This document shows, in pieces, positions 45,762 to 53,926 of a stretch of DNA of 64,000 nucleotides. Numbering within the stretch: the first letter of the stretch is position 1; the number at the start of each line of letters is the position of its first letter. Below the pieces are notes generated by a model that saw only the letters and a list, made by a program, of their open reading frames with translations, was not told the origin of the DNA and searched no databases. Position numbers and translations under genes: made by a program. The stretch spans positions 1 to 64,000 of the forward strand of contig DIZI01000044.1 in assembly GCA_002427885.1 (NCBI GenBank), read 5' to 3'. Source of the DNA: Paludibacter sp. UBA6032. GTDB taxonomy: Bacteria > Bacteroidota > Bacteroidia > Bacteroidales > Paludibacteraceae.

Positions 45762-46790
45762 ATGAAACCGAAAATAGGAATAACCATGGGCGATCCGGCA
45801 GGGATAGGACCCGAAATTTGTATAAAAGTTTTATCACAACAAGATGTATATGACCGCTGCAATCCAATAGTTGTCGGCGATGCGGAAGTTATGAAAAATG
45901 CAGTTGCGTTACTGAAATCGAATCTGAAAATAAATCCGATTCAACGAGTAGCTGATGCGAAGTTTGATTTCGGAACTGTTGATGTTTTTGATATGAAAAA
46001 TGTTGTAGCTGCAGAATTACAGCCCGGGGTAGTTTCGGCGATGGCGGGAAATGCCGCTTTTGAAGCAGTAAAGAAAGTGATTGACCTGGCTTTGGCGGAA
46101 GAAATTGATGCAACCGTAACAGCACCGATCAACAAAGAATCGATTCACAAAGCCGGACATAAGTATTCAGGACATACCGAAATATACGCTCATTTTACCA
46201 ATACGGCAAAATTTGCCATGTTGCTGGCGGACGAAAATCTGCGGGTAATTCATGTCACCACGCATGTTTCGCTTCGTAAAGCTTGCGACTTATGTAAAAA
46301 AGATCGAATATTGGAAGTAATTTCACTCTTAAACGATGCTTGCATTCAGTTTGGAATTGAAAAGCCACGAATTGCCGTTGCCGGATTGAACCCACATGCC
46401 GGTGAAAACGGCTTGTTTGGTGACGAAGAAATAAACGAAATCATTCCTGCTATTGTTGAAGCCAATCATTTGGGATTTCAGGTTGAAGGACCGGTTCCTC
46501 CGGATACCATGTTTGTAAAAGCCGTTCAGGGAAAATACGACGGTTGCGTGGCTATGTATCACGATCAGGGACATATTCCGTTCAAACTGGAAGGTTTTCA
46601 ATGGGATAATGAAAAGCAAACCATGAAAAGCGTGAAAGGTGTAAACATCACGCTTGGATTACCAATAATACGTACATCGGTAGATCATGGAACTGCTTTC
46701 GAAATTGCAGGAAAAGGAATTGCTTCACCTGATGCTATGTTGGTGGCTATTGATTATGCCATTTTAATGGCAAAACACAGAAAGAAATGA
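45762..46790 (+). CDS. PdxA2-type 4-phospho-acid-sugar dehydrogenase
   Basis: A 342-residue PdxA-superfamily NAD enzyme. Marks: GITMGDPAGIGPEICIKVL start, metal-binding GHTEIYAHF, NPHAGENGLFGDEEI and MYHDQGHIPFKLEGF. PdxA proper makes pyridoxine precursors, but next to a DUF1537 kinase it belongs to the PdxA2 group that oxidises and decarboxylates 4-phospho-D-threonate/erythronate to dihydroxyacetone phosphate. The downstream kinase start overlaps its stop by 4 bp (ATGA), tight coupling. True B6 biosynthesis is less likely because no pdxJ or other genes are near. Confidence 0.85.
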   Translation: MKPKIGITMGDPAGIGPEICIKVLSQQDVYDRCNPIVVGDAEVMKNAVALLKSNLKINPIQRVADAKFDFGTVDVFDMKNVVAAELQPGVVSAMAGNAAFEAVKKVIDLALAEEIDATVTAPINKESIHKAGHKYSGHTEIYAHFTNTAKFAMLLADENLRVIHVTTHVSLRKACDLCKKDRILEVISLLNDACIQFGIEKPRIAVAGLNPHAGENGLFGDEEINEIIPAIVEANHLGFQVEGPVPPDTMFVKAVQGKYDGCVAMYHDQGHIPFKLEGFQWDNEKQTMKSVKGVNITLGLPIIRTSVDHGTAFEIAGKGIASPDAMLVAIDYAILMAKHRKK

Positions 46791-47953
46791 TTAGCGTTAT
46801 TGCCGACGACATAACCGGTGCTGCCGAAATTGCCGGCGTTTGTTTACGCTACGGTTTAAAAGTAGCATTTGGAATCAATTCGATTCCTGTTGATTTGGCG
46901 GATGTGCGTGTCATTGCTACCGATAGCCGCTCAGTAACTGAAATTGAAGCTTATAACATACACCTTAAATTAGCGGCAGAAATCTTTGCCGGTTCAGATT
47001 CACTCGTTTTTAAAAAGTGCGATTCGGCGTTGAGGGGTTATGTTTTAACTGAATTGTCAGCCATGTTTCATGTCAGTAAATTTCATAAAATTTTACTTCA
47101 ACCGGCAAATCCGGTTAGCGGACGTTGTATCCGGAACGGAATTTATTCTATTGATAATGAACGAATAGAAAAAACCGGTTTTGCAACAGATCCCGATTTT
47201 CCTGCAGGCAATTCACAGGTTCAGAATTTGCTATTGCTACGGTCAACCAAGCACGAAAATATCACCGAGCTTCACACCGGTAAAATTACACAACTTAAAG
47301 GAAAAGGGGTATTTGTTCCCGATTGTGAATCGATTGAAGAACTTCAAGAATCTTGTGAACTGTTGAATGAACATACGCTGTTGTGTGGAAGTGCGGCTTT
47401 TTTTGAACAGATTCTGATTTATACTAAAACAGGAATACAAAAAGAAACTCATAGTCAGTTTAATATCAGATCAAATTTCATTATGATTTGCGGAAGCTCG
47501 CATCCTCAAAGCCGACAATACATTGAAGAATTAAGCTTAACGGGTTTTCCGGTACATGGTTTTCCTGATTTATTATTGAAAGAGAATGTCAGTGCAGAGA
47601 GTCTTGCACGTAGGACTCAGGAATTAGTTACCATCTGGAAAACAAACAGAAAACTGGTTTTGTATGTTTCATTTGAAAAGATAATGTTTCCGGATAGTTC
47701 GAAAATATTAAAATCGAGAATGGATCAAATTGTTTTAGGGGTTCTGAGAAACTGTAAAATAAATGAAGTATTTATTGAAGGAGGTGCAACAGTTTACGGA
47801 ATTCTGAATTTGCTAAACTGGAAAATACTTAACCCGGTTCAAGAACTTGCTCCCGGTGTTTTACGGTTGCAGGTGGCATCCAACCCTTCAGTTCATATAA
47901 CCATTAAACCCGGTAGCTATAAGTGGCCCGATAAATTAATTGTTCCGGAGTAA
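46787..47953 (+). CDS. Four-carbon acid sugar kinase (DUF1537 family)
   Basis: A 388-residue DUF1537-type kinase. N-terminal sugar part VIADDITGAAEIAGVCLRYGLKV, then VFKKCDSALRGYVLTE, MICGSSHPQSRQYIEEL hinge and C-terminal nucleotide part IEGGATVYGILNLL and LAPGVLRLQ. The family (DtnK, OtnK and others) phosphorylates threonate/erythronate-type acids at O4 with ATP; the product goes to PdxA2. Translation is coupled to pdxA2 (ATGA overlap). Exact stereochemistry of the substrate is not readable. Last gene of the operon, with a strong terminator behind. Confidence 0.88.
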   Translation: MISVIADDITGAAEIAGVCLRYGLKVAFGINSIPVDLADVRVIATDSRSVTEIEAYNIHLKLAAEIFAGSDSLVFKKCDSALRGYVLTELSAMFHVSKFHKILLQPANPVSGRCIRNGIYSIDNERIEKTGFATDPDFPAGNSQVQNLLLLRSTKHENITELHTGKITQLKGKGVFVPDCESIEELQESCELLNEHTLLCGSAAFFEQILIYTKTGIQKETHSQFNIRSNFIMICGSSHPQSRQYIEELSLTGFPVHGFPDLLLKENVSAESLARRTQELVTIWKTNRKLVLYVSFEKIMFPDSSKILKSRMDQIVLGVLRNCKINEVFIEGGATVYGILNLLNWKILNPVQELAPGVLRLQVASNPSVHITIKPGSYKWPDKLIVPE

Positions 47954-48006
47954 TTCAACATTGTTTTGATGGTCGTTAAACTGCTAAATTAAAACAATTT
48001 ATATAT

Positions 48007-48051
48007 AATACGTTTGTATTTCTTCATTGAAATGCAAACGTATTTTGTTTC
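48007..48051 (+). terminator. Terminator of the acid-sugar operon
   Basis: AATACGTTTGTATTTC (48007-48022) pairs with GAAATGCAAACGTATT (48029-48044) with one T-G wobble, 6-nt loop, followed by TTGTTT. Strong hairpin, 54 bp past the kinase stop. Confidence 0.8.
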
Positions 48052-48167
48052 TGATCATTCCGGATGAAAACTATATTTTATTCGTTTTTTGAAATAGTTT
48101 TTTTTACTACCTGAAGTTATTTTGTTAAATATAAATAAAAGGAATAATTACATTCGCTAAATAGTTA

Positions 48168-48175
48168 TACTTTTG
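48168..48175 (+). promoter_or_regulatory. Putative -7 box of the marR gene with overlapping inverted repeat
   Basis: TACTTTTG fits the Bacteroidota -7 consensus and is 37 bp before the ATG. It is flanked by GTTATA and TGTAAC (48164-48179), an imperfect inverted repeat, which is a plausible MarR autoregulatory site. No -33 TTTG at the standard spacing. Confidence 0.35.
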
Positions 48176-48212
48176 TAACCATTTTCAAAATGAATATAAA
48201 TTACGAAATAAA

Positions 48213-48704
48213 ATGAAAGAAAAAAACAAAATTTCAATTGATTCGGCCATTGAAAATTTGATTTCAATACAACCTTTGTTATCCAAGACTTTTACTCGTT
48301 CTCTTCGTGCCAAAACAAATTTGAATCCCGGTTCTCTTTATGTATTAGGTGTATTGATCCGTCATGAAACCTTGTCCATGTCTGAAATCGGATGCAAGTT
48401 ATCCATGCCTAAACCGCATGTAACGAGTTTAGTGGATAAATTAATTGCCGAAGAAATGGTAGAACGTCTTTACGATCCGAACGACCGCCGGATTGTAAAT
48501 GTACGTATTACTGAAAAAGGACTGACCGATTTTAATGCTATAAAATTTGATATCAGTCAGGAATTACGCCATGATCTTGAATCGCTGGGTAATGAGGAGA
48601 TTGAAATTCTTTCACTAGCCTCGAAACAGGTAAAAGATATATTATTGAAAATAATTGTAGAAAAATCAACTTGTATCAACTCAAATTGTTGCAAGGAGGA
48701 ATAA
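48213..48704 (+). CDS. MarR-family regulator of the efflux operon
   Basis: A 163-residue winged-helix repressor. The DNA-binding core is MSEIGCKLSMPKPHVTSLVDKLIAEEMVERLYDPNDRRIVNVRITEKG (helix-turn-helix and wing with the typical DRR). It heads the gene order marR-emrA-emrB-tolC (76-bp gap), so it most likely represses the efflux operon and itself. Its C-terminus ends CINSNCCKEE, three cysteines within seven residues, which is unusual and could sense thiols, metals or oxidants. A cysteine in CKLSM (recognition region) is also notable. The inducer is unknown. Confidence 0.9.
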   Translation: MKEKNKISIDSAIENLISIQPLLSKTFTRSLRAKTNLNPGSLYVLGVLIRHETLSMSEIGCKLSMPKPHVTSLVDKLIAEEMVERLYDPNDRRIVNVRITEKGLTDFNAIKFDISQELRHDLESLGNEEIEILSLASKQVKDILLKIIVEKSTCINSNCCKEE

Positions 48705-48779
48705 TAATTATTTTATTCTAATTTAAAATCAAAGCATTATATAATTAAAAAAGAGATAAATAAAAATAAAAATGGATTT

Positions 48780-49781
48780 ATGAAAAAAGAAAAAAAAGAC
48801 TGGAAAATTTATATTCCATTAGGTTTGGTTATTTTGTTGGTAATCGTTGGAAGTTTTTATTGGTACAAGGATTATTCGAGTTACATTAAAACAGATGATG
48901 CGGTACTTGCTTCGGATATTGTTTCGGTAAGCCCTAAAATGATGGGAAGAGTAAGCAAAGTATACGCAGAAGAAGGTGATTCGGTTAAGAAAGGACAATT
49001 GTTAGTTGAGTTGGACAGTGTTGATTTACTGGCACAAAAACAACAGGTTTTGGCTGCAAAGGCGCAAACCGTTGCTAACAAGGCGCAAACCGAAGCTAAT
49101 TATCAACTGGCAGAAAAAAATATTATTGTATTACAAATAGGACTGGACAAGTCAAAAGATGATTTTGACCGGGCAAAACTTCAGTACAACGGAGGTGTTA
49201 TCACCAAAGAGCAATTCGATCATTTAAAGAAAGCATTGGAAATATCAGAGGCTCAGTTAAATGCTGCAAAAGCTCAGGTGGCAGTATCAAAATCTTTGAT
49301 CAAAAGTGCTGAATCAGCCATTAATAGCTCTGTTGCTCAAATTGGTGTAATTACTTCTCAGTTGAATAACACAAGATTATACGCACCGATTGATGGTGTT
49401 GTTGCCAAACGTTGGCTGCTTCCGGGAGATATTGCCCAACCCGGACAATCAATTTATACCATGAATGAAAATACCCGGTTTTGGGTTCAGGTTTTTCTTG
49501 AAGAAACCAAATTGGACAAATTACAAATTGGTGAAAAAGCAATTTTTACACTCGACACTTATCCGGATGTGATTTTTACCGGGAAAATATTTACCATGGG
49601 ATCAACTACTGCCTCTCAATTTTCATTGATTCCTCCAAGTAATGCTTCAGGGAATTTTACGAAAGTAACACAACGTGTTGCATTGAAAATATCAATTGAT
49701 GGGACAGAAGATGGACAAAAATTATCAACGTTTAAATTCCTGACAGGAATGTCAGCTGTTGTAAAAATTATTAAGGAATAA
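48780..49781 (+). CDS. HlyD/EmrA-type periplasmic adaptor
   Basis: A 333-residue membrane-fusion protein. One N-terminal transmembrane helix (IYIPLGLVILLVIVGSFYW), then biotinyl-lipoyl halves VSPKMMGRVSKVYAEEGDSVKKGQLL and LNNTRLYAPIDGVVAKRWLLPGDIAQPG, separated by a coiled-coil hairpin (about 80-170), then beta-barrel domain. It bridges EmrB-like pump and TolC-like duct. Its stop overlaps the pump's start (TAATG), tight coupling. Confidence 0.93.
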   Translation: MKKEKKDWKIYIPLGLVILLVIVGSFYWYKDYSSYIKTDDAVLASDIVSVSPKMMGRVSKVYAEEGDSVKKGQLLVELDSVDLLAQKQQVLAAKAQTVANKAQTEANYQLAEKNIIVLQIGLDKSKDDFDRAKLQYNGGVITKEQFDHLKKALEISEAQLNAAKAQVAVSKSLIKSAESAINSSVAQIGVITSQLNNTRLYAPIDGVVAKRWLLPGDIAQPGQSIYTMNENTRFWVQVFLEETKLDKLQIGEKAIFTLDTYPDVIFTGKIFTMGSTTASQFSLIPPSNASGNFTKVTQRVALKISIDGTEDGQKLSTFKFLTGMSAVVKIIKE

Positions 49782-51421
49782 TGCGTAAAGTTTCAAATAC
49801 ACACAGACTACGACGCAAACTTCGGAACAACGATTCGGTCTATCATCCGAAAAGTCCATTATATAAATGGTTTGTGTTAGCGAATGTCATGCTGGGCACT
49901 TTCATGGCTGTCCTCGACAGTACTATTGTTAATGTGAGTTTGCCAAAGATTATGTCATCGTTTGGCGTCGGACTCTCAACTATTCAATGGGTGATTACTG
50001 CCTACATGCTCGCAATGGCTGCCATGTTGCCAACTTCAGGCTGGCTGGCCGATAAATTCGGTTATAAAAAAGTATATTTTTGGGGATTATTTCTTTTTAC
50101 CTTTGGATCGTTGTTATGTGGTATGTCGAATGATGAAACAACGTTGATTATGTCACGTGTTCTTCAGGGATTAGGGGCAGGTATGATTCAACCCCTTGGT
50201 ATGGCAATTATTACAAGAGAATTTCCGCCACAACAACGAGGAATCGCTCTCGGATTCTGGTCGATTGCTGCAGCTGCATCAATTTCATTTGGTCCACTGA
50301 TTGGCGGTTATCTGGTTGACAATTTCTCCTGGCAATTAATATTTGATGTAAATGTTCCGGTTGGAATTTTGGCAATGGTATTTACTGTTATCATTCAACG
50401 GGAGTTTATAAATAAAAATGTTCAGAAATTCGATTATATCGGATTTATTTCGGTTGTTATTTTCTTACCGGTATTGCTTTACGCATTATCAGAAGGAAAT
50501 GCTCAAACCAATTCGGCTGGTTGGTCAGCACCTTATATTTTGGTTTGTTTTGCTGTTTCAGCAGTGGCTTTTGTCGTTTTTCTGACGCAGGAGCTTACTA
50601 CTAAAAATCCGTTAATTGACTTGAGATTGTTGGGAAATTACAATTTTGGAATGACTAATATCGTCATGCTGGTATTTAGTATGGGGATGTTCGGTAGTAC
50701 TTTTTTATTGCCGCTTTATCTCCAAAACTCCATGGGTTACACAGCCTTACAATCAGGTGCGGTATTTTTGCCGGTTGGAATAATTCAGGGCGCTATTGCT
50801 CCGGTTTCAGGGTGGTTTTCTGATAAAGTCAGTGCCAAAGTACCTATCATTGCAGGTGTTGGATTGATGGTAATAAGTTTTTACCTGAATTCCCAATTGT
50901 CATTTTTAACCGAACGTCCATTTGTAATGACTTCATTGTATTTACGAGGATTAGGCATGGGGTTGATGTTTACACCTTTAACAACATTAGGACTCTTAAC
51001 CATATCTCGCGAAAAAATGGCACAGGCTTCCGGTATTTCCAATACCATTCGTCAAATTGGCGGTAGTCTTGGCGTCGCCGTTTTAAGCACTGTATTGACC
51101 TCAAGAGTGAACTTCCATTCTCAAATGTTTGGCGGTGCTGTTCAATCCGGATCACAGGTTTTTCAGCAGGTAACTCATAATATGGCATTTTTCATTCAAC
51201 AACATGCGGGTGGCTCATTATCGACTGCTTTGAAACAAAGTCAAAGTTTGATTATGTCGAATGTCGGCACACAGGCTTTTATACAGGGCGTTGATGATGA
51301 TTTCCTTTTAGCTGCCGGAATTACACTGATTGGTTTTATTCCGATAATTCTGATGCGATCTAAGAAAAATAAAGTAAAACAATTGGAAAAGCCTGTTGAA
51401 GAAGCATTTATAATAGAATAA
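49781..51421 (+). CDS. EmrB/QacA-type MFS (DHA2) drug exporter
   Basis: A 546-residue 14-span major facilitator. Marks: MLGTFMAVLDSTIVNVSLPKI (motif D1), GWLADKFGYKKVYFWG (motif A), RVLQGLGAGMIQP and WSIAAAASISFGPLIGGYLVD (motif C). It has an unusual basic N-terminal extension of about 30 residues before the first span (RKVSNTHRLRRKLRNND). Proton-driven export of hydrophobic compounds via EmrA and TolC is expected. Coupled to emrA by the TAATG overlap. Confidence 0.93.
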   Translation: MRKVSNTHRLRRKLRNNDSVYHPKSPLYKWFVLANVMLGTFMAVLDSTIVNVSLPKIMSSFGVGLSTIQWVITAYMLAMAAMLPTSGWLADKFGYKKVYFWGLFLFTFGSLLCGMSNDETTLIMSRVLQGLGAGMIQPLGMAIITREFPPQQRGIALGFWSIAAAASISFGPLIGGYLVDNFSWQLIFDVNVPVGILAMVFTVIIQREFINKNVQKFDYIGFISVVIFLPVLLYALSEGNAQTNSAGWSAPYILVCFAVSAVAFVVFLTQELTTKNPLIDLRLLGNYNFGMTNIVMLVFSMGMFGSTFLLPLYLQNSMGYTALQSGAVFLPVGIIQGAIAPVSGWFSDKVSAKVPIIAGVGLMVISFYLNSQLSFLTERPFVMTSLYLRGLGMGLMFTPLTTLGLLTISREKMAQASGISNTIRQIGGSLGVAVLSTVLTSRVNFHSQMFGGAVQSGSQVFQQVTHNMAFFIQQHAGGSLSTALKQSQSLIMSNVGTQAFIQGVDDDFLLAAGITLIGFIPIILMRSKKNKVKQLEKPVEEAFIIE

Positions 51422-51477
51422 TATTTAATCAAAAAATTTTCTTTTATAAAAAGAAGATGAATTAATTTAACAAATAA

Positions 51478-52797
51478 ATGAAATCAATTAATAAACTTAT
51501 TATTGTTCTGCTTTTTACACCTATTGTGACAATGAGCGGACAGAATTCTGTCATGCATCAGCCGACAGATTCAATGAATCTTTCTTCTGTATTGAATGAA
51601 GTTATCAAAAATTACCCTTCAATTCTGAAGGCGGAAAAAGAACTGGATGCTTCCGATGCAAAAATTGGTCTTGCAAATTCGGCCTATTTCCCGGATATTA
51701 ATATAACATCATCTTATGCTCACCTGGGACCGGTTTCATCAATCACTATCCCAAACATGGGAACATTTCAACTGTTTCCGGGTGACAATTATTCGGCAGC
51801 ATTAAATATCAATCAATCCATTTACGACTTTGGTAAAACGGCAAAAAATGTTGCTTTCGAAAAGCAAAGTAAAGATCTGACAAAGCTTGCAGTGGAACAA
51901 ATTAAACAAGGTTTGTCGCAACGGGTTGTGGGAGTGTATTATTCCATTGTTTTTTTACAGGATGCGATAAAAATTAAAGACGATGAATTGGCTACACTGA
52001 ATGAACATCTCCGGTATGTTCAGAAAAAAGCTGAGACCGGTTCGGCAACACAATATGAAATTCTGACAACAAAAGTTCGTATTTCAAGTATTGAAAATCA
52101 AAAAACGGACATTCTGACCTCCTTACAAGTTCTGCAAAGCCAAATGAATTCTCTGATAGGTAAACCTCAGGACAATAAAGTACTGGTAAAAAAAGATCTG
52201 AATGTTTCAGAGATCATCGCCCCTGCCGATTCGCTTTTTGCCTATGCTTTTGACCATCGTGACGAGATGAAAATGGCTCGTCAGAAAACCGAGATGGCTA
52301 AAACCCGATATCAAATGGTCGGCACGCAAAACAATCCGGCATTGAATTTCTTTGCAAATGGAGGATTAAAAAATGGTTATCTGCCCGATTTAAGTGCTTT
52401 GACGCCAAACTATACCGTTGGCGTTGGTCTTAAAATACCAATTTTTGATGCAAACCGTACCAAATACAACAAATTGCAGGTTAAAGCCAATATGGAAGGT
52501 AACGATCAGGATACCGAACTGGCAAAAAGAACCATTGTGAACGAAGTAGTTGAAAGTCGTGCAAATGCGTTGGCAGCTTTGAAAAAAGTATCTCAATCGG
52601 AATTACAGTTACAACAATCTCAGGATGCCTATTCGCTTGCAGAAACTAATTTTGAAGCAGGCGCCATTACCAATCTCGATTTGTTGGAGAGTTACACAGC
52701 TGTTGCTGAAACTAAACTGGAATTATTAAAAACAAAAATCGACTATACGGTGAGTATTCTTAAACTCAAAATAGCAGTTGGAGAACAAATCTATTGA
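51478..52797 (+). CDS. TolC-family outer-membrane efflux protein
   Basis: A 439-residue outer-membrane duct protein. Signal peptide about 1-21 (FTPIVTMSG); two half-repeats of helical coiled coil: SLSSVLNEVIKNYPSILKAEKELDAS first and VGVGLKIPIFDANRTKYNKLQVKANM second, GAITNLDLLESYTAVAETKLELLKTKIDYTVSILKLK near the end. It completes the tripartite export system of its neighbours. Terminator shared with the convergent T9SS cargo gene lies 25 bp downstream. Confidence 0.92.
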   Translation: MKSINKLIIVLLFTPIVTMSGQNSVMHQPTDSMNLSSVLNEVIKNYPSILKAEKELDASDAKIGLANSAYFPDINITSSYAHLGPVSSITIPNMGTFQLFPGDNYSAALNINQSIYDFGKTAKNVAFEKQSKDLTKLAVEQIKQGLSQRVVGVYYSIVFLQDAIKIKDDELATLNEHLRYVQKKAETGSATQYEILTTKVRISSIENQKTDILTSLQVLQSQMNSLIGKPQDNKVLVKKDLNVSEIIAPADSLFAYAFDHRDEMKMARQKTEMAKTRYQMVGTQNNPALNFFANGGLKNGYLPDLSALTPNYTVGVGLKIPIFDANRTKYNKLQVKANMEGNDQDTELAKRTIVNEVVESRANALAALKKVSQSELQLQQSQDAYSLAETNFEAGAITNLDLLESYTAVAETKLELLKTKIDYTVSILKLKIAVGEQIY

Positions 52798-52821
52798 TTT
52801 TGTTTGTTCTATGAAAACAAA

Positions 52822-52857
52822 AAAAGAGGCTGTCTATTTTTTTAGACAGCCTCTTTT
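52822..52857. terminator. Bidirectional terminator between tolC and T9SS cargo gene
   Basis: AAAAGAGGCTGTCTA (52822-52836) and its exact complement TAGACAGCCTCTTTT (52843-52857) with a 6-T loop. Both sides have A/T tracts, so it can end the plus-strand efflux operon and the minus-strand gene at 52877. Confidence 0.9.
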
Positions 52858-52876
52858 AGTAAATTATTCTTTCAAT

Positions 52877-53641
52877 TTAAATTTTGATTTTCAAGGCATC
52901 ATTCGTACCGGCTACCCTAACTATGTAAAAACCTTTTTGAAAATTTGTTGTAGATAATGATTTTGTAGAATTGGCAATTCTTTTTCCTAATACACTATAT
53001 ACTTCAATAGACAAACCTTTGTTGTTTAAAATTTCAGTTCCGTTAAATGATACTCCTTTATCGGAAAGAACTTTATTAACTGAAGTTACAACCACGTTTG
53101 TTGCAGATACGTAATAGTAGTTTATACCACTTGATTTTGAATATAAATAAAGAGTTGCAGCCGGACCGCTATAATTATATGTGTAAGTGGCAGCAGCTGA
53201 ACCGAGAACATTTGGAATAGAATCGTTAAATGTATCACTTCCGTTTGCTATAATTAATGTTCTGTTAGCACTTGAGCTGGAAGAAATCATACCAATATTA
53301 ATAGTACATGCACCTGAAACATTAATTTTCAAATAACGTGTTACAGGTATAAATGAAGGAGAAACAGGAGAACCACCTCCCCCTGTTTGAAGTCGATAGG
53401 TGTATGTAATACCATCTATTGTTTTACTATTTGTAGTTAAACCAGTCCACAAAGTTGTACCATCTGTTCCGATTGTAAGTCCATCAGTGGTTTGGTAGTT
53501 TGCTGCAAAAGAAATTGGCGCTGATCCTCCGGCAGCTCCAGCAACACCAAACGGGGCGTTACTAAAATTCCAAACTGTTTGTGCATTTACTGCAACAATT
53601 GCCACAAAAGCTATTGCTAATGAAAGTAATGTTTTTTTCAT
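52877..53641 (-). CDS. Type IX secretion (Por) cargo protein of unknown function
   Basis: A 254-residue protein. Signal peptide MKKTLLSLAIAFVAIVAVNAQ. The mature part begins VWNFSNAPFG and is rich in Ser, Thr, Gly with Tyr strands, a beta-sandwich-like pattern that I have seen at the N-terminus of pectate-lyase-type proteins, but no catalytic motif is visible. The last 75 residues form a T9SS type A sorting domain: GLSIEVYSVLGKRIANSTKSLSTTNFQKGFYIVRVAG with the terminal Lys-Ile-Lys-Ile strand. It should be exported across the outer membrane and anchored or released. Divergent from the HTCS gene, which raises a shared-control question. Confidence 0.82.
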   Translation of the reverse strand: MKKTLLSLAIAFVAIVAVNAQTVWNFSNAPFGVAGAAGGSAPISFAANYQTTDGLTIGTDGTTLWTGLTTNSKTIDGITYTYRLQTGGGGSPVSPSFIPVTRYLKINVSGACTINIGMISSSSSANRTLIIANGSDTFNDSIPNVLGSAAATYTYNYSGPAATLYLYSKSSGINYYYVSATNVVVTSVNKVLSDKGVSFNGTEILNNKGLSIEVYSVLGKRIANSTKSLSTTNFQKGFYIVRVAGTNDALKIKI

Positions 53642-53926
53642 AATGATTTTGTTTTTAAAATTAATGATAAGAATTGATTTTAATTATGCTGCAAATATAT
53701 ACTAATTCTATTCATTTGGTGTGGATATATTAATTAAATCTGTGCAATTTTTGACTGTCTAATGAAGAATAGCTGAATTTTATGTAGTTTTGTGCAGTTA
53801 AACATTTATTTTATTTGATTTAACGGTAACGTTAAAAGCAAAAGAAGAAACGGTTTAATGTTCGACTAACCTTCAATAATGGAAATACAAATTAGTAATT
53901 GTTTGTTGCTAATTTTAAATAGAATC

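Noticed and set aside
45762..46790. Vitamin B6 biosynthetic pdxA
   Set aside because: Coupling with a DUF1537 kinase and an acid-sugar transporter favours PdxA2-type catabolism.
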